This document shows, piece after piece, positions 24,541-37,319 of a stretch of DNA of 64,000 bases (position 1 is its first letter; every line of letters starts with the position of its first letter). The notes below the pieces were generated by a model. It saw only the letters and a program-made list of their open reading frames with translations, did not search any database and was not told the DNA's origin. The stretch lies in NCBI RefSeq assembly GCF_030272615.1, contig NC_081406.1, forward strand, positions 164,779,521-164,843,520, read 5' to 3'. Position numbers and translations under genes: made by a program. Source of the DNA: Cryptomeria japonica (lineage: Eukaryota; Streptophyta; Pinopsida; Cupressales; Cupressaceae).

Positions 24541-25900
24541 TTGGGAGAACTTGATCCTTTGACTACAACACATCCCATATCTTTCGCTCCCCTTTCTAAT
24601 TCTAATCAGGTCTCTCTTGATATAGTTAGTACCTCTTCCATTGTTATTTCCTCTGCTTGGCTAAAGAAAGTTGTTGAGAAGAAGAAGAAATATATCTTGG
24701 CCATAGAATTGCATGTAGACATTGTCCCCTAATTGTTAGGGATGCACCCAAACCCAAGAGGACTAGGAGGATATCTCATATGGTTGTTGATTCTAGCATG
24801 CCACCAAGTTATGGAAATTGGCGATCTCATGGTAGACAAAGAGGAACATGAACTCACAAAAGCCGATTATCACCTGAGAAAAATTGACATTGATCCTTCT
24901 AACACAAAATATGATATTTATCATGCTCAGTTTTTTGTGAGTAATCTATCATAGAGGGTAAAGAAGGAAGAATAGAATAATTTTGATTTGACATGGTAGT
25001 TAAATACCCTCATTTCTTTTATCCGATCTCTTCTATCAACTAGAAAACAACCTGATGAAGGCACTTAAAATGCACCTATGCTAGGAGGAATCAATGTCGA
25101 TCAATTGGAACAGGTTAAGATATGTCGGTCAATAACATCAGTTGTACAAGAGTGGGTGAATAAAGGTAGAACCCAATGTTTCATATTTATTGATGAAGGT
25201 CTAAGAGGCCATACTACCCTTGCAAATAAAATATGCACTCTTGATACATACCTGAAAGAGCTTATAAAAGAAATGGGAGGACTAGAGCTTATCTCCCACC
25301 AATTGGGAGAAATTTCCTGAAGGCGCCTTTCTCTACTAATAAAGGAGGAATTATTAAGAATGACACAAAAAATAAAGCTACTAATTGGAGAGAAATGGTC
25401 AGTTGGAGATTGGTTGTAGTAAAGGAGCTCCATACAAAGATAGTGGTGCCCATTACCCAACATTTATCTATGATTAGGACCCTTCACATAGATTTCAGCA
25501 CTTTGGGATTTAATATTTTAAAAGGTGGGTGGGAGTTGTTAATGGAAAATGAAGTTTGTGGAGACCTAAGGAAGAAGATAGAAGATAACTTTTCACTCAC
25601 AAAATTTGGGATGTTGTCTCTACAAAAGATAAAGGATACCCTAACCTTCATTCTAGGAATGAGAGAACACATGAATAAATTAGAATAGCAAATAAATGAG
25701 GCTGACCAAGATATTCATAGGTAGAAGCTCCGAGCTGACATGACCGGCTACCCTAATTAGAGCAAGATGTCCTCAATGCTCCAGGCATATGTGGATTACA
25801 CAACTAGGTGTAGGCTCTAGATGATGATGAACTGGCGTTGAATGATGATGTGGAACTAATTGGTGAACTAGAGGGTGGTGATGTGTCTGGACATGATTAA
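24541..25900 (+). pseudogene. Unknown coding fragments 6-7 with acidic tail, unit B copy
   Basis: Contains the CTCTT pre-insertion site at 24633-24637 inside a Ser-rich stretch, then the Lys-rich helix WLKKVVEKKKKYILAIEL. Pieces at 24733-24954, 25078-25320 (CRSITSVVQEWVNKGRTQCF) and 25395-25688 (VVVKELHTKIVVPITQHLSM) follow, and then the acidic tail with DDDELALNDDVELIGELEGG and its stop. It keeps ~200 bases that unit A lost. The conserved end in two otherwise decayed copies is the main reason to regard this as a former gene, not random open frames. Confidence 0.4.
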
Positions 25901-26896
25901 TACTATTTTCATATTTTATTCTCTTGCTCAAAAACTATCGGCTCTGAAAGGCCGTTTAATAATTACTAATTTAAAGATGCATTTTTAACTGACTCTCTTC
26001 AAGAAGTAGTTATCTATTAAAAACTAAAACATATGGGATAGCTATTTATGTTTTGGAAAGCTAATCTAAATGGATCTTTTCTTTGGGAATGTAAATTGTG
26101 TCATTTTTGAGAAGGAAAGACATTTTTTTATATGGTTTTTATTAGTTATCTTTGATATTTTTAAATAGAAATCTTTGTGATTGTTTTTCTAAAACTTATA
26201 GACTTTGTGCTATGATGAATGAATATTCATTCTTTGTATGTTGAATTCATCTCTGTTTTAGATTCCTATGATGGAATATTAAAGTGACTGATTTATCCTT
26301 ACTTGTTCTATTTCCATTAAGCATTTACCTTTGTATAAATATTGAATGACAGTGATTTTTTTATTTTCAAGTTTCTATAATAACTCTTCTAATCCCCACC
26401 ATACTTTCATATGAGAGTGAGAATCAATTAGGAGATTCTTTGATTATTTATTCTTTAAACTAGTTGACTTTTATGCCTTTAAAAGAATTCTGGTTAAAAT
26501 CTCCGCCTTTTATTTCTTTTTGGTTAAAAACATCCATAATCATCATTCATTGCAAATACTTAGATGTTAGTATGTTAGGTGCACCTTGTAAAACAATCAA
26601 AGAGTAGGTGCAGGAGGATGTCACACCTATCTCAACTATTTGAACAGTTTGTCACATATCTGGGCAGTATAATATAGAGAAAGGTGACAAAATTTATACA
26701 CAAATAATTCTTAGTCCATGGAAGCTTGAGAGTAAATTATAATTTTTTGAGTCTCAAAGTATATTTTCAAATTTTGCTTTAAAGGGTGGCAACTCCAGTT
26801 TAAATCTTTGCATTAGTTAAATATTTTAAACAAGTTAAGGAGCTTGTAAGTGTGAATAATAGGTGCAAATATCAAATATTTCAAATCCCAAACACG

Positions 26897-28640
26897 TGAG
26901 TATTCATATACTCTCTTGTATGCATGGTAGAAGATCTCAATGATGAGGACATCCAATCAAACTATTTAACCAAGAAGGAATGTGCAAAAGATTGGTTTCT
27001 AAGAGAAAAGGTACATGTATTTCTTCTTCTACTAAATATTTACCCATACAAGTAGTGTATAATTTTTTGTCTACGCATTCTTTTGAAAGGGATAGGCACT
27101 TTTCTGTTTCTCACAAGGGAAAGGGAAAGTCGGAATTGTGTTTCAGTGAATCCCACCATAATCCTTTATTTGGGAATGAATTTGATACTAGTGAGAAACT
27201 ATACCCATTAATCCTCATTCTAGACCTCTTAGTTTCCTTTTAATTAGTAGGAACGAGCCAATAGAAGACATGTTTCCCTCCCAATAAAACCTTGTTGAAC
27301 ACCCGACAAGACAAAGATAGGACTGAGAGGGTGGGTAAAACAGTCCAAAACTTCAAAATAGATTATTAATAAACAATATTCACTAACTTAGCAATAACAC
27401 TTTAATCACCATCACATAAGCATCAACCATCAACATGAGAACACCATATTTATGTGGAAAACCCAACAAGGAAAAACCATGGTGATAATCAAATCACAAT
27501 ATGAATAATAATGATTATAATTTTTTAGGCTTACTGCCATGGAGCACAAACACTTGAAGGACAAGTGCAGAACTAAGGCACACAACCTTAGGCAAGATAC
27601 AAAAATGCTTTCTCAATTGAAGATCACTTCTTTAGGACAAGATACAAACTATCATCGAAGGAATCACTATCTATCAACAATGAATAAAATAGTTGAATTG
27701 AAATTGAGAAGGATTCTCCTGAACATCAAATTGTTCTTGAACAACCAGATCAAGTGACCAACATCATGGAAAACATACCTAATAATCTTCACTATCGTAG
27801 CACATTGTCTTATAGAAAATATAACCTTCAAAGCTCTTCTCAAACTAACTTTCGCACAACCACAAACTCAAATTTTCTTGAAAATCATTTGCATATACTT
27901 CTCACACAATCCACTTTTTATTACTCTACAATTCATCCATTCGCACATCTTAAATATGAGATACAACATTGAAAACCTAATTAAGGACCAATAAAAATAG
28001 AATAAGCATTATTATAGGAAATAAGTCGCTCAGACCTAAAATACTCAAATCAATCCACTCCAAGAGAAAGAGGGAAGCAAAACATGTTGAAATACATCCT
28101 TCCACAATTGACCTAGCAATTCTCACATGCTAAGACATTCTCCAAAGCCATTACCAAACGTAACGTGTAGAAATGACAACCGGTTAGCCACATAACTTCT
28201 TCTAATGCAAAATATTCAATGCAGATCTCCACACTCCATAATGAGATCCAAAATACTGTCTCAATAACTTCCAACACATATCCGAACCAAAAGAATATGA
28301 TCCACTAAACCGCAACACAATCAGCAACATATCTTAACCAAAATCTTTTCTAAATGGTCCTCAATACAAGATGACACAACCAACACCAAAAACATCAATT
28401 GCAACGCATAGCACAATCCTGCAACAACCAAGAGCATATCCAAACCAACATCCATTTAGATAACTAGGTTTTACATCAAAGACAACCATACAAGCTCATT
28501 CTTCCAACAATCTCCAACAAACCCTCTAAAAACTAGGAAGTTTTAAGAAAGTATTGATGAAGCAATAGAGCAATGCCAAGCTCAACAAGGGTATGAGGAT
28601 AGAATTACACAACAAAGAACATGAATGTATTAGCCCCAAG
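26897..28640. other. Unclassified repeat remnant, possibly a minus-strand copia-type LTR
   Basis: An open frame at 26980-27243 (87 codons, Ser/Lys-rich) has no recognised motif. On the minus strand, 27440-27475 reads like the plant copia LTR phrase GTTTTTCCTTGTTGGGTTTT followed by CCACATAAAT. A possible LTR start (TGTTGGAGATTGTTGGAAG, minus) lies near 28520. I cannot define both ends, so this may be a solo LTR or a degraded fragment. No other gene is visible. Confidence 0.3.
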
Positions 28641-29889
28641 TTGTTGTCCAAAAAGTCCCTAGTGTCTCAAGTTCAATGTCTTTTGTTCCCTTCGGATTGA
28701 ACCCCCCATTGTCAGCTTAGTTCATTGATGCTAATGCTTGTTCTACATCTATTGATACCTCTAAATAGTTTACAGATGAGAAAATCAAGATAGAAGTTTA
28801 ATACATCAAAGATCACATGGTTTAGATTCACTATTAGGACAACTACTATTCATGAGCTCTATGTCATATCTTATTGTTCCCATCCAACCCAAAATGTTTG
28901 TTATGAGTGTCTTTAGTGAAAACTAAGGTTTTATGAATTTTGTAGTGCTAAACTCATCTTTAGCTAATTTTTCAAATGTGTCCCTCCTACGTCAAGAATG
29001 CAGGAGATCCCCATCTCTAGATAGTGTGACTATATTAATTATTATTTCAACTTCTCAACTCATACCTTTGGACAATAAATGTATCTTCTACCTACTCACA
29101 ATAACCTAGTGCTCCTGTGTCTCCTCTTGTTATGAGTGTTCCAATAGATTCTACATTTGCACTACATCCTCTTCTATTTACTCAAATCCCTATATCCAGT
29201 CAACTTCCAAACACATGCCCATGTGGATATGGTTACCATTAATATGGATATAATAACTCCTCTCTAGTGCATTATTTGAATCAAGCCTTATTCCAAAATC
29301 CATTAACTAATTCTAACTTAAATTTTCAACAACAAAACATCCCTCTATCAAATCAACCAAATCCACAAGGTGTTGTTGCCCAAAATGTCTTGCAACCATA
29401 GGCTAGTTAGTAGAACCAATATATATGTCATCAATGTCAAAATTAATCTGCAAGAGGACCAATGTAATTCCATAGATATACACAACTTGACTTCACTGGG
29501 ATACAAGGATATCCAATATTGTCAACAATGAAGTAATAAGTGCAGTTGCAAAATTCTTAGAAAATAATGCTTTGTTTGGTGAGGATCATTTGAGAGTATT
29601 TGTTAACATCATGGATGCTTTTGAGATAGAACATGAAGATGTGTTTATGAAATTATTCATGCAGTAATTAATAGAAGATGCAATGGATTGGTATAGAATT
29701 ATCCTTGATGTGTTTATAAGTTGTTAGAATGAGTTTAGAAGAATGTTCAAGGAGAAATATGGTGACCATTCAGACCCTCAATTCACCTATCACGAGTTAA
29801 CAAACATTCAAAAGTGTTACAATCAATCGGTATCAAAATTTAATACCAAATTCATCAAGCTCTACAACAAGATCACATCTCACCTTAGA
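28640..29889 (+). pseudogene. gag: Truncated Ty3/gypsy gag
   Basis: An Asn/Gln/Pro-rich N-terminal part (about 28640-29430) is followed by a capsid region: a broken LENNALFGEDHLRVFVNIMD, then MDWYR, FRRMFKEKYGDHSDPQFTYH and SKFNTKFIKLYNKI. The spacing of the Trp-Tyr and the FK.KYGD block is typical of gypsy gag of the kind with a long linker. It carries several stops and stops aligning at about 29885, exactly where the minus-strand LINE begins. The rest of this element is not seen in the window. The LINE may have inserted here. Confidence 0.7.
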
Positions 29890-31743
29890 TGAACTAACCC
29901 CATGTGTTTGATTGAACAAAGTTTCATTCAACATTTTTGAGATTGCATATTCAATACAGTAATACATGTGTTGCATTGCTTCTTCTTTGTCTTGAAAGAT
30001 CCTCCTATTTTGTTCCTTCCACACTTCCGAAATAATAATGGGAGGAGAAATATACCATATTCTTCATTACATTGATTTTGTTCTTACTAAATTATACCTT
30101 TGAAATAGCTCTATATGTTTGGTTAGAAGTAGTATTTTCCAATGTACTTTATGTAGTAGAAATTTCCAATAATGTAAAGAGATCACAATTTAGAAGGAGG
30201 TGATCTAGAGTATCATTCTCTTCTTTACATAGAAAATATCTAAAAGGATCATGTGGAAACCCAATTTACTTAATCTCTCTTCCATCAAGATATTCCCTTT
30301 CAAAGCAAGCCACACAAATGTGCCCACTTTGGGAGGTAATTTTTGTTCTAGCAAAGTTCAATTGACCAACCCTCTTCATCTAGATCCCTCTCAAGGATCT
30401 TCTAACCCACTTTGACTGAATACCACCCATTCTTGGCTCCACCATAGATAATTTCATACTTACTCACAAACAACATAATACTTTGGTTCTGTAAAGTATT
30501 GTTGAAGAGCAACTCCTGATCCACATTCAAGCCTATTTCCTAGATGTTCTTCCATCTCCAACCATCCATCTCATTCTCTCTGATATTTTTCACAAACTTA
30601 CTATCTTTGGGGCCCCACCTATCTTTAAATATAAGTTTAATATCTTCAATGTTGTTCTTATCACTTGGGGGTCTATGACCTTCCCATGAATCCCCCCAAA
30701 ATTTTGCAAGCTCTACATCCCCTAGATACCGAGTGATATGATTTGAGATGAAAAAATGACAAGATATCATAAAGTTAAATATCATCGAGCCTCTCAATGA
30801 ATTTTGAATCATAAGAATTTGTTCCCTCTTGAGATAGCCAAGATATTTATTCCTCGATATCTTAACCCATTTCTGATCTGGATTGGAGTACATGGTCCAA
30901 ATTAACTTAATCCCCATTGCCTCATTGATTAAACTCCATGATCTCCTCAAACCAACACTTCCACTAGATTTTGGTTTGCAATATAGTTTATCCCATGCCA
31001 ACAAAGGAATCTTATCTTCCTCATGCTTCCCATTCAAAAAAACCTCCTCATTCTTTGGTTAACAATATTTATATTTTTCTTAGGGATTTTAAGATAAATC
31101 ATAGAGAGCACTAGAATAGAAGAGACAATTGTTTTAAGCATAAGAAATCTGCCTACAACTATTAACCACTTACTCTTCCACCCTTCAAGCTTCCCCACAA
31201 CTATCTACTAAATTATTCCAGAGGTTTGATTTGCAAGAACCTGACAACAAGGAGGTACTGAGAAATCTACCAAGAAGAATGCCTAATTTGATACCCAAAA
31301 TTTTAGAAATTTCCTTTTGCTTACATAGATTGGTACGTGAAAGAATTTTTTTCTAATTTAAACCAATTTACTTGCTAACCTAACATCTTACAATAATTGT
31401 TCAAATATTTCTTAACATACCTTGCCTCCCTCAAGGATGCTTCCTCAAAAAGAATGGTATCATTTACATGCTATTGATGGGTAGTAGCATCAATTTCAAC
31501 AAATATCTTAACACAATTTCATTTGCCCTCCATCCTCAATTTTTCAATTAGTATTTCCAATGCCTTTTCCAAGATGATAAAAATAAATGGGGGAAGTGAC
31601 TACCATTAACTCAAACCCCTGGAAGCTTGGAAGTACCCTTGTGGACTTCATGTAGTAGTACTGAAAAACTAGGCATTGTGATATAACTCTTAAGCCACTC
31701 CACCCACTCTGAACAAAACCCAAACCTATTTATGACATCAAAT
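29890..31743 (-). pseudogene. L1-like LINE, 3' half: end of reverse transcriptase to C-terminal domain
   Basis: Read on the minus strand from 31743: FDVINRFGFCSEWVEWLKSY (the RT segment right after the first catalytic block), a degenerate RQGDPLSP-type region, then 31037-30540 with LAWDKLYCKPKSSGSVGLRR and LIWTMYSNPDQKWVKISRNK. The last of these is the zinc-finger-like C-terminal domain after RT in plant L1 elements. The final recognisable piece is WKEQNRRIFQDKEE near 30010. There is no poly(A) at the end near 29890. Stops and frameshifts are frequent. The 5' half lies at 53675-55179, separated by the large inverted-repeat element. Confidence 0.85.
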
Positions 31744-31747
31744 ATAA
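31744..31747 (+). repeat. Target duplication of the large inverted-repeat element, left copy (ATAA or TAA)
   Basis: ATAA precedes the terminal GGGTAAGTG and recurs at 53671-53674 after the right end. If one terminal A belongs to the element, the duplication would be TAA (3 bp). Joining the flanks at this site restores an in-frame LINE. Confidence 0.75.
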
Positions 31748-31781
31748 GGGTAAGTGCACAAAGATGGTGGTCAAAAGGGGG
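31748..31781 (+). repeat. Left terminal inverted repeat of the large element
   Basis: GGGTAAGTGCACAAAGATGG, then TGGTCAAAAGGGG. Pairs with 53637-53670 in reverse orientation. A G-rich run follows. Confidence 0.8.
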
Positions 31782-32436
31782 GGTATAAGTGGACTCTCTT
31801 TTTCTGAAATCAGGTGAGCCTAAACTTGGAGGCAAAATTTGAAAGTCATCCACTCAAGATATAAAGATAATCAAAGAACAAATATTGTATTACTCTGAAT
31901 CTAGTTTCCAAACTACTAGACTTTTTCAGAATTGGATAAGATTAAGGGGGTCAAATCCTTCGCGCATGAAAAATAGACCCTGATTTTTTTTGAAAAATAT
32001 AACATAGTATCTGACGTGCACATCAAAAAAGTCATAGTTAGATTTAGTATTTTGACAAATCCTTTGGTAGAAAGATAGCTAAGAGTGAGCACTAGAAGAT
32101 ATGTATTTATTTGTAAATTTTTGTTGAGTTTTTTTTTAATGATTTTTCCAATCAAGCACATCCTAAAAGTTAGGTACATGTTCGTGTGCGAAGCATAAGT
32201 TGAACTAAAAAAATTGAAAGTACAATATTTTTTTTAAAATTGTAAAGAATCAAGTGCACTACAATAATATATAAAGTTTTTCAAACTTGGATAAGTATAT
32301 TAAAAGTTATTAAAAAATGGAGCACCTATGTCTTTGAGAACTATGTAGACACTGGTAAAAGAAATTCAATAATAATATGTTATTGTTATTCAAATTTTAA
32401 AAAAATTATATGGTTAGAAAACTCAGAAGATGGGTG

Positions 32437-32441
32437 AAAAT
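32437..32441 (+). repeat. Target duplication AAAAT, left copy (copia element 1)
   Basis: AAAAT lies directly before the LTR-like start TATTAGAATT and again at 37548-37552 after the 3' LTR. It is AT-rich and so could match by chance. Confidence 0.5.
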
Positions 32442-33222
32442 TATTAGAATTACCTATTTTTAGTTCCTTATTTAATGGCCATTTACTCTTTTTATGTAAT
32501 TAGTTGTTAAGCTTAATTTAGCTTTCCTGCTTAATTTCAAAAGTTTTTGTTATGAAAAATTTTCAAAGTTTTTATTGAAGAGATATTTTTTTAAACTTTA
32601 AAAAAAAAAAAAAGAGCAAATTCTTTTTCTCTTCCTGTGCAAGTTTTTTTTTGTAGGTTGATAATTTTCCTAGGGTTTCTAAAAAATTTGACTAGGGTTT
32701 TGACCCTTCAGTTCAAGTCAAAATTTTATTCTGGTTGCAGATTCTTGGTGGGTTTTTCAAGACCTCAACTAGGTCATTGTCGGATTTTTCTGGGTACATC
32801 GTTTCCTGTGCCTCAATTTTTTAGTGGTTGGATCTGCATTCTATTTTCGAGTTCTTGGTGGGTTATTCGAGAGCTTTTTTGGGTTGGTCTAATTTTTTTC
32901 TGGGTGCCTCAGTTTTAGTGCTTCAAATTTTGTGTCAACGAATTTGCCTTGGAATTTAAAAATAGTTCACAATTTCTGCTAATTATGTGAATGTCGAGAA
33001 TTTTATTGTCTTCTGGGCATTGTTTATGTGGTTTTAAGTTTGCAAAAAATTTAATTTTTGAGTTTCTTTCAAACCTCAAAATTTGTGCCTTGGAATTCAT
33101 GCCAAAATTCTCCTATAGGGTTTTAGTTTTTTCAGCAACTGCTTCTATTTTGATTTTTTTAAAATCAGATTCTTCTATCTCTTTCTTTCACTGAGTTGAC
33201 CTCGATCAACCTCAATTTTTGT

Positions 33223-34164
33223 AATGGCATCATTAACCAACATCATGTTGGAACACAGTCAGAAGTTCAACAGATGCAACTAGCACACCTAGAAAGAGAG
33301 TATGCTTACCATCTTTGAGTATTGTTGCCTTGATCAGCTTGTTTTGGGCAAAAAATCTCATCCTACAAGATTAAGTGATGATCAAGACAAACATGATGTG
33401 AAGAATCAAGAGGTTGTCATGCTTATCAAACTCTCTGTCACAGATGATCAACTCCCACAGGTGCCTTCAGGTAAAACAACAAAAGAGATCTGGGATCTTT
33501 TGAAGGATCTTCATGAAACGCTTGACAAGAGGTGAGATTTCTTTATAAAGAATATGTTGTTTTCTATCATGATAGATGAGAAGTCATCTATCCAGGCACA
33601 TCTTACAAAGATCAAGGAAATTCATGATCAGTTGGAAGCTATAGGCCGAACCATGGTGGAGGAGGATATGGTAGTGATCACGCTGAAATGCCTTCCCAGA
33701 TCCTATGATCATTTCATTGATACGCTCAATATCTCATCTACTAGTGTTGATTTGAAGTTTCTTGATCTCTGCAACAAGCTGCTACAACAAAATCGATGGA
33801 AGCAGCAGTTTGGAAGCAGTGCTATTTCATCCATTGAACACGATTTCACAGCCTCATCTTCGCATAAGTACAAGGGTAAAGCTTCATCCTTCTAGCAGAA
33901 AGGACAAGGTCAAGGTCAACCTTAGCAGTCTTCCAAAAAGAAGAGAATATAGTGTTCCTATTGTCATATATATGGCCATTTGGTGAAAGATTGTCAGAAA
34001 TTGATAGCATCCCAGCAATCCAAAGAGGGAGGGTCCAAGCAAAAATCCAATTCGGCCATGCATCCTAATCAAAAGGAATTTGCCTTCTATGCGTTCATGG
34101 CCCAAACCTCCTCTGGTGATGTTCAATCATCAACCTGGTACATTGACTCTGGAGCCTCTTGACA
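33223..34164 (+). pseudogene. gag: Copia element 1 gag and protease
   Basis: The likely start is ATG at 33223 (MASLTNIMLEHSQKFNRCN then a stop). The capsid part follows in broken frames: LIKLSVTDDQLPQVPSGKTT with EIWDLLKDLHET, then IDEKSSIQAHLTKIKEIHDQ and LKCLPRSYDHFIDTL, a typical plant copia gag of the UBN2 type. The zinc knuckle is CSYCHIYGHLVKDC (CX2CX4HX4C) near 33957-33998. The protease active site DSGAS is intact in WYIDSGAS (about 34137-34160), directly followed by a stop. The product would form the particle and cut the polyprotein. Confidence 0.88.
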
Positions 34165-35400
34165 TTTCACACATTGTTGGGATTGGTTTACAGAGTACAT
34201 GCCTTTCACTAATTCAGTGATCTTTGGTGGAGGTGCAGAGTATACTATTGTCGGCAACGGCAACATTCAGATTTCATCTGGTGGGAGGGATTTAATATTC
34301 CTCAATGTATACTTTGCACCTAGTATGAAGCTCAATATACTATCAGATAGTCAGATTATGCAACATTCACCATAGCTGGATGTCATCTTTGGGTTTCACA
34401 AGTGCAACATTGTTGAGAGGGAGAATCACACTACAATTGCAATTGGTATTGAGGATCGTGGTCTTTATAGAATTGTTGATTCTACTAGTTCTCAGGAGCT
34501 TGCCATGATAGTTATGAGTACTTCCATCAATACTCTTTGGCATCAGTGATATGGGCATCTCAATGTCCACTATCTCTCTCAGTTGGTTCGAGAGGATCTA
34601 GTCGTAGGATTACCTGAGATTCAAACTCAGAATCATGGAGTTTGCTGAGTGTGTCAAGCTGGAAAGCAGCATAGGACTCTGTTTTCAGATGGAAATGCTT
34701 CGAGAGAATCCAAGATCTTGCAACTCGTTCATGTGGACATTTGTGGTCCCATGAACACTCCATCAGTCACTGGATGCAGGTATTATATATTATTTGTTGA
34801 TGATTTTAGTAGATGCATGTGGGTTTATTTTCTTAAGTAGAAATCAAAGGTGTTCACCATGTTTCAGACGTTTAAGGCCTTAGTGGAAAAAGAGTCTAGT
34901 TGTCAGATAGGCACTCTTTGGTCCCACAATGGAGGGGAATTTTATTCTACAGAGTTTACCAAATTTTGTGCATCATATGGCATTAAGCATCAGCTTACCA
35001 CACCTTACACCCCACAACAGAATGGTGTTGTGGAACGCAGGAACCATATAGTCACTGAGATGACTCAGTCTATGTTGGAGCATCGAAATCTTCCAAAACA
35101 CTTTTGGGCAGAAACGGTCTTAACTGCAATATACCTCTGAACTGGTCTCCCATCAAGGTCATTAGGAAGATGACTCTAGAGGAAGCTTGGTCTGGCAGGA
35201 AGCCCAAAATCAGTCATTTGAATTTTTTTGGCTCTATAGCTTATGTTTGGATTCCAGATGCCAAGCGCACCAAACTGGATCCAAAGAGTCAGAAATTGAT
35301 GTTCACCAGCTACAGTGACAACCACAAGGCATATCGGTTGATTGATATAGACACTAATCACCTCATATTTAATTGAGATGTAGTATTTGATGAAGAAAGA
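34165..35400 (+). pseudogene. pol: Copia element 1 integrase
   Basis: Degenerate pre-integrase zinc part (LWHQ, GHLN, then VCQAGKQH with one Cys replaced by a stop). The catalytic core shows Asp in VHVDICGPM, Asp-equivalent position in LWSHNGGEFYS (Asn where Asp is usual), and Glu in NGVVERRNHIV. The DDE set is therefore damaged at the second residue. Frames change near 35140. The downstream block FFGSIAYVWIPDAKRTKLDP is the usual integrase C-terminal region of copia elements. Confidence 0.88.
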
Positions 35401-37319
35401 GGGCATTTTCAACCTTCCTCTCTTGATTTGAGCACTAAGGATCACCCTCCAAAGGCTGCAAGTATGGGTGTTCATCTTCCCTTAGCTCCACCTAATGGGA
35501 GGGATTCAGTTGACTCTAAAGTTGTGTGGTCTCCCAGGCATAACATTGTACCCCCTAACTTTCCTCAAGATCTTCTAGATCCACATCCAGAGGAGCTTTC
35601 TCCAGATATTCCAGGTAATCTTCATCCTACAATAGATGTTGCTACTTCTACTCTTCGGCCTAAGTGGTGGGCCAAGACCATTGGTGATCTTCATGATGAT
35701 GAGCTCATTGAGGGTAGATCAGTTAGAGGTAAGAGAAAGCAACACACAGTTAATTTTTCTCTTATGGCCAACATTCACAGTATTTATGACCCTCAAACAT
35801 ATAGAGAGGCTACAGATGTACCTGTATGGGAAAAGGCTATGGTAGCTGAGCAACATAGTCTTCTAAAAAACAACACTTGGGTATTGTCCAATCTTCCTCC
35901 AGGAAAGAATCCCATTGGCTGCAAATGGGTGTTTAAAGTCAAGTATAAAGCTTATGGAAGCCTTGATAAGTACAAGGCTTAGTTGGTGGCAAAAGGGTTT
36001 TCACAGAAGGAGGGCATCAATTATGAGGAGATGTTTGCTCCCATAGCCAAGATGAGTACCATTAGGCTTGTCCTTTCTCTCTCAGCTCAATTTGGATGGA
36101 AATTCCATCAAATGGACGTCAAGAGTGCTTTTCTCAATGGTGATTTACAGGAAGAAGTCTACATGATGCAACCTCCAGGTTTCAAGGTTGTCAGTAAGGA
36201 ACACCAAGTATGTAGACTAGTCAAAGCACTCTATGGCCTCAAACAGGCTCCTCATGTATGGTACATCAAAATTGATAAGTACTTGATTGATCAAGGCTTT
36301 CAGAGGATTCCTTCAGATCCCAATTTGTATGTCAAACATACTAGTGATGGTATTCTATTTCTAGTAGTCTATGTTGATGATCTCATCATTACTGGAAATG
36401 CAGTACATCTGATCATGCAAGTCAAACATAATTTGTGTTAGCTTTTTGACATGACATATTTGGGACTTCTCCATTATTGTCTCGGTGTAGAGGTTTGGTA
36501 GACTGATAGCCACATATTCATTTCTTAGTCAAATTATTCCAAGAGCCTACTAGATAAGTTTTGAATGCAAGATTGTAAACTTCCATCTACACCTATAGAG
36601 ATAGGGCTCAAATTAGCAGCCAAATCAGATTCACCTGTAGTGGATGAGTCTTCATTCAGGCAACTAGTGGGTAGCCTTATCTATCTCACCACCACTAGAC
36701 CTGACATCAGTTATGTTGTGACCTATAGTTCTCACTTCATGTCAGCCCCAAAAGTTGAACATTGGGTTGCAGCAAAGCATGTACTTAGATATGTGAAGGT
36801 CACTCCTGATTTTGGCATTCTGTACAATAGAAGCAAAGATCCTAGGCTAGTTGGTTTCACAGACTCAGATTGTGCAGGTTGTTTTGATGACATAAAGTCA
36901 ACTTCTGGGTATGTTTTCAGCTTGGGTACAGGTGTAGTCACATGACCAACAAGAAGCAATAGGCAATATCTCTTTCCTTGACTGAAGCAAAGTATCGGGG
37001 AACTGTTAAGGCAAAATGTGAGGCAATTTGGCTACGTAGGATTCTTACAAAAATGCAAATGTCTCAACCAGTACCTACTCCCTTATTTTGTGATAATCAA
37101 GGGGTTCTAAAATTAGCCAAAAATCTAGTCTTCCATGAGCAGACAAAGATTGTGGAGCTTCATTGTCATTTCATCCACCAGCATGTTGAAGATGGATCAG
37201 TGATACTACAGTACATTCCTACATATATCCTCACCAAGTCCTTGAGCCTAGCAAAGTTTCTCAAATTTAGAGGGCATCTTGGTGTGATAGATAGCATGAC
37301 CATTAAGGGAGGGTATTAG
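35401..37319 (+). pseudogene. pol: Copia element 1 reverse transcriptase and RNase H
   Basis: The RT starts with WVFKVKYKAYGSLDKYKA, a stop, then VAKGFSQKEGINYEEMFAPI, FHQMDVKSAFLNGDLQEEVY, KALYGLKQAP and the catalytic YVDD (36370-36381). After stops near 36441-36560 it continues with LVGSLIYLTTTRPDISYVVT and the RNase H part (GFTDSDCAG, STSGYVFSLG, EAKYRG, LFCDNQGVLKLAKN). It ends HLGVIDSMTIKGGY at 37319, just before the 3' LTR. Most motif residues remain, but several stops rule out function. Confidence 0.92.

Larger units (their letters stand above)
17995..26896 (+). repeat. Unit B of the ~8.8 kb head-to-tail duplication
   Basis: Second copy of the segment, without the chromovirus. The junction with A reads ATCCCAAACAC then GTTAAGGGTG, and unit B ends with the same ATCCCAAACAC at about 26890 before unique sequence (GTGAGTATTCATATAC). 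It preserves the empty insertion site. The ORF fragments are at 18169-18387, ~18806-19172, 20093-20398, 23187-23480, 23718-24450 and 24541-25900. Confidence 0.85.

Noticed and set aside
1124-26896. Head-to-tail ~8.8 kb units as an integrated pararetrovirus or rolling-circle product
   Set aside because: No reverse transcriptase, coat or movement-type motif is visible in the units. The only RT belongs to the inserted chromovirus, so a plain tandem duplication is simpler.
32637-33194. Phe/Leu/Ser-rich open frames on both strands before the copia 1 gag
   Set aside because: They lie in the AT-rich leader, show strong T-run composition and no motif.
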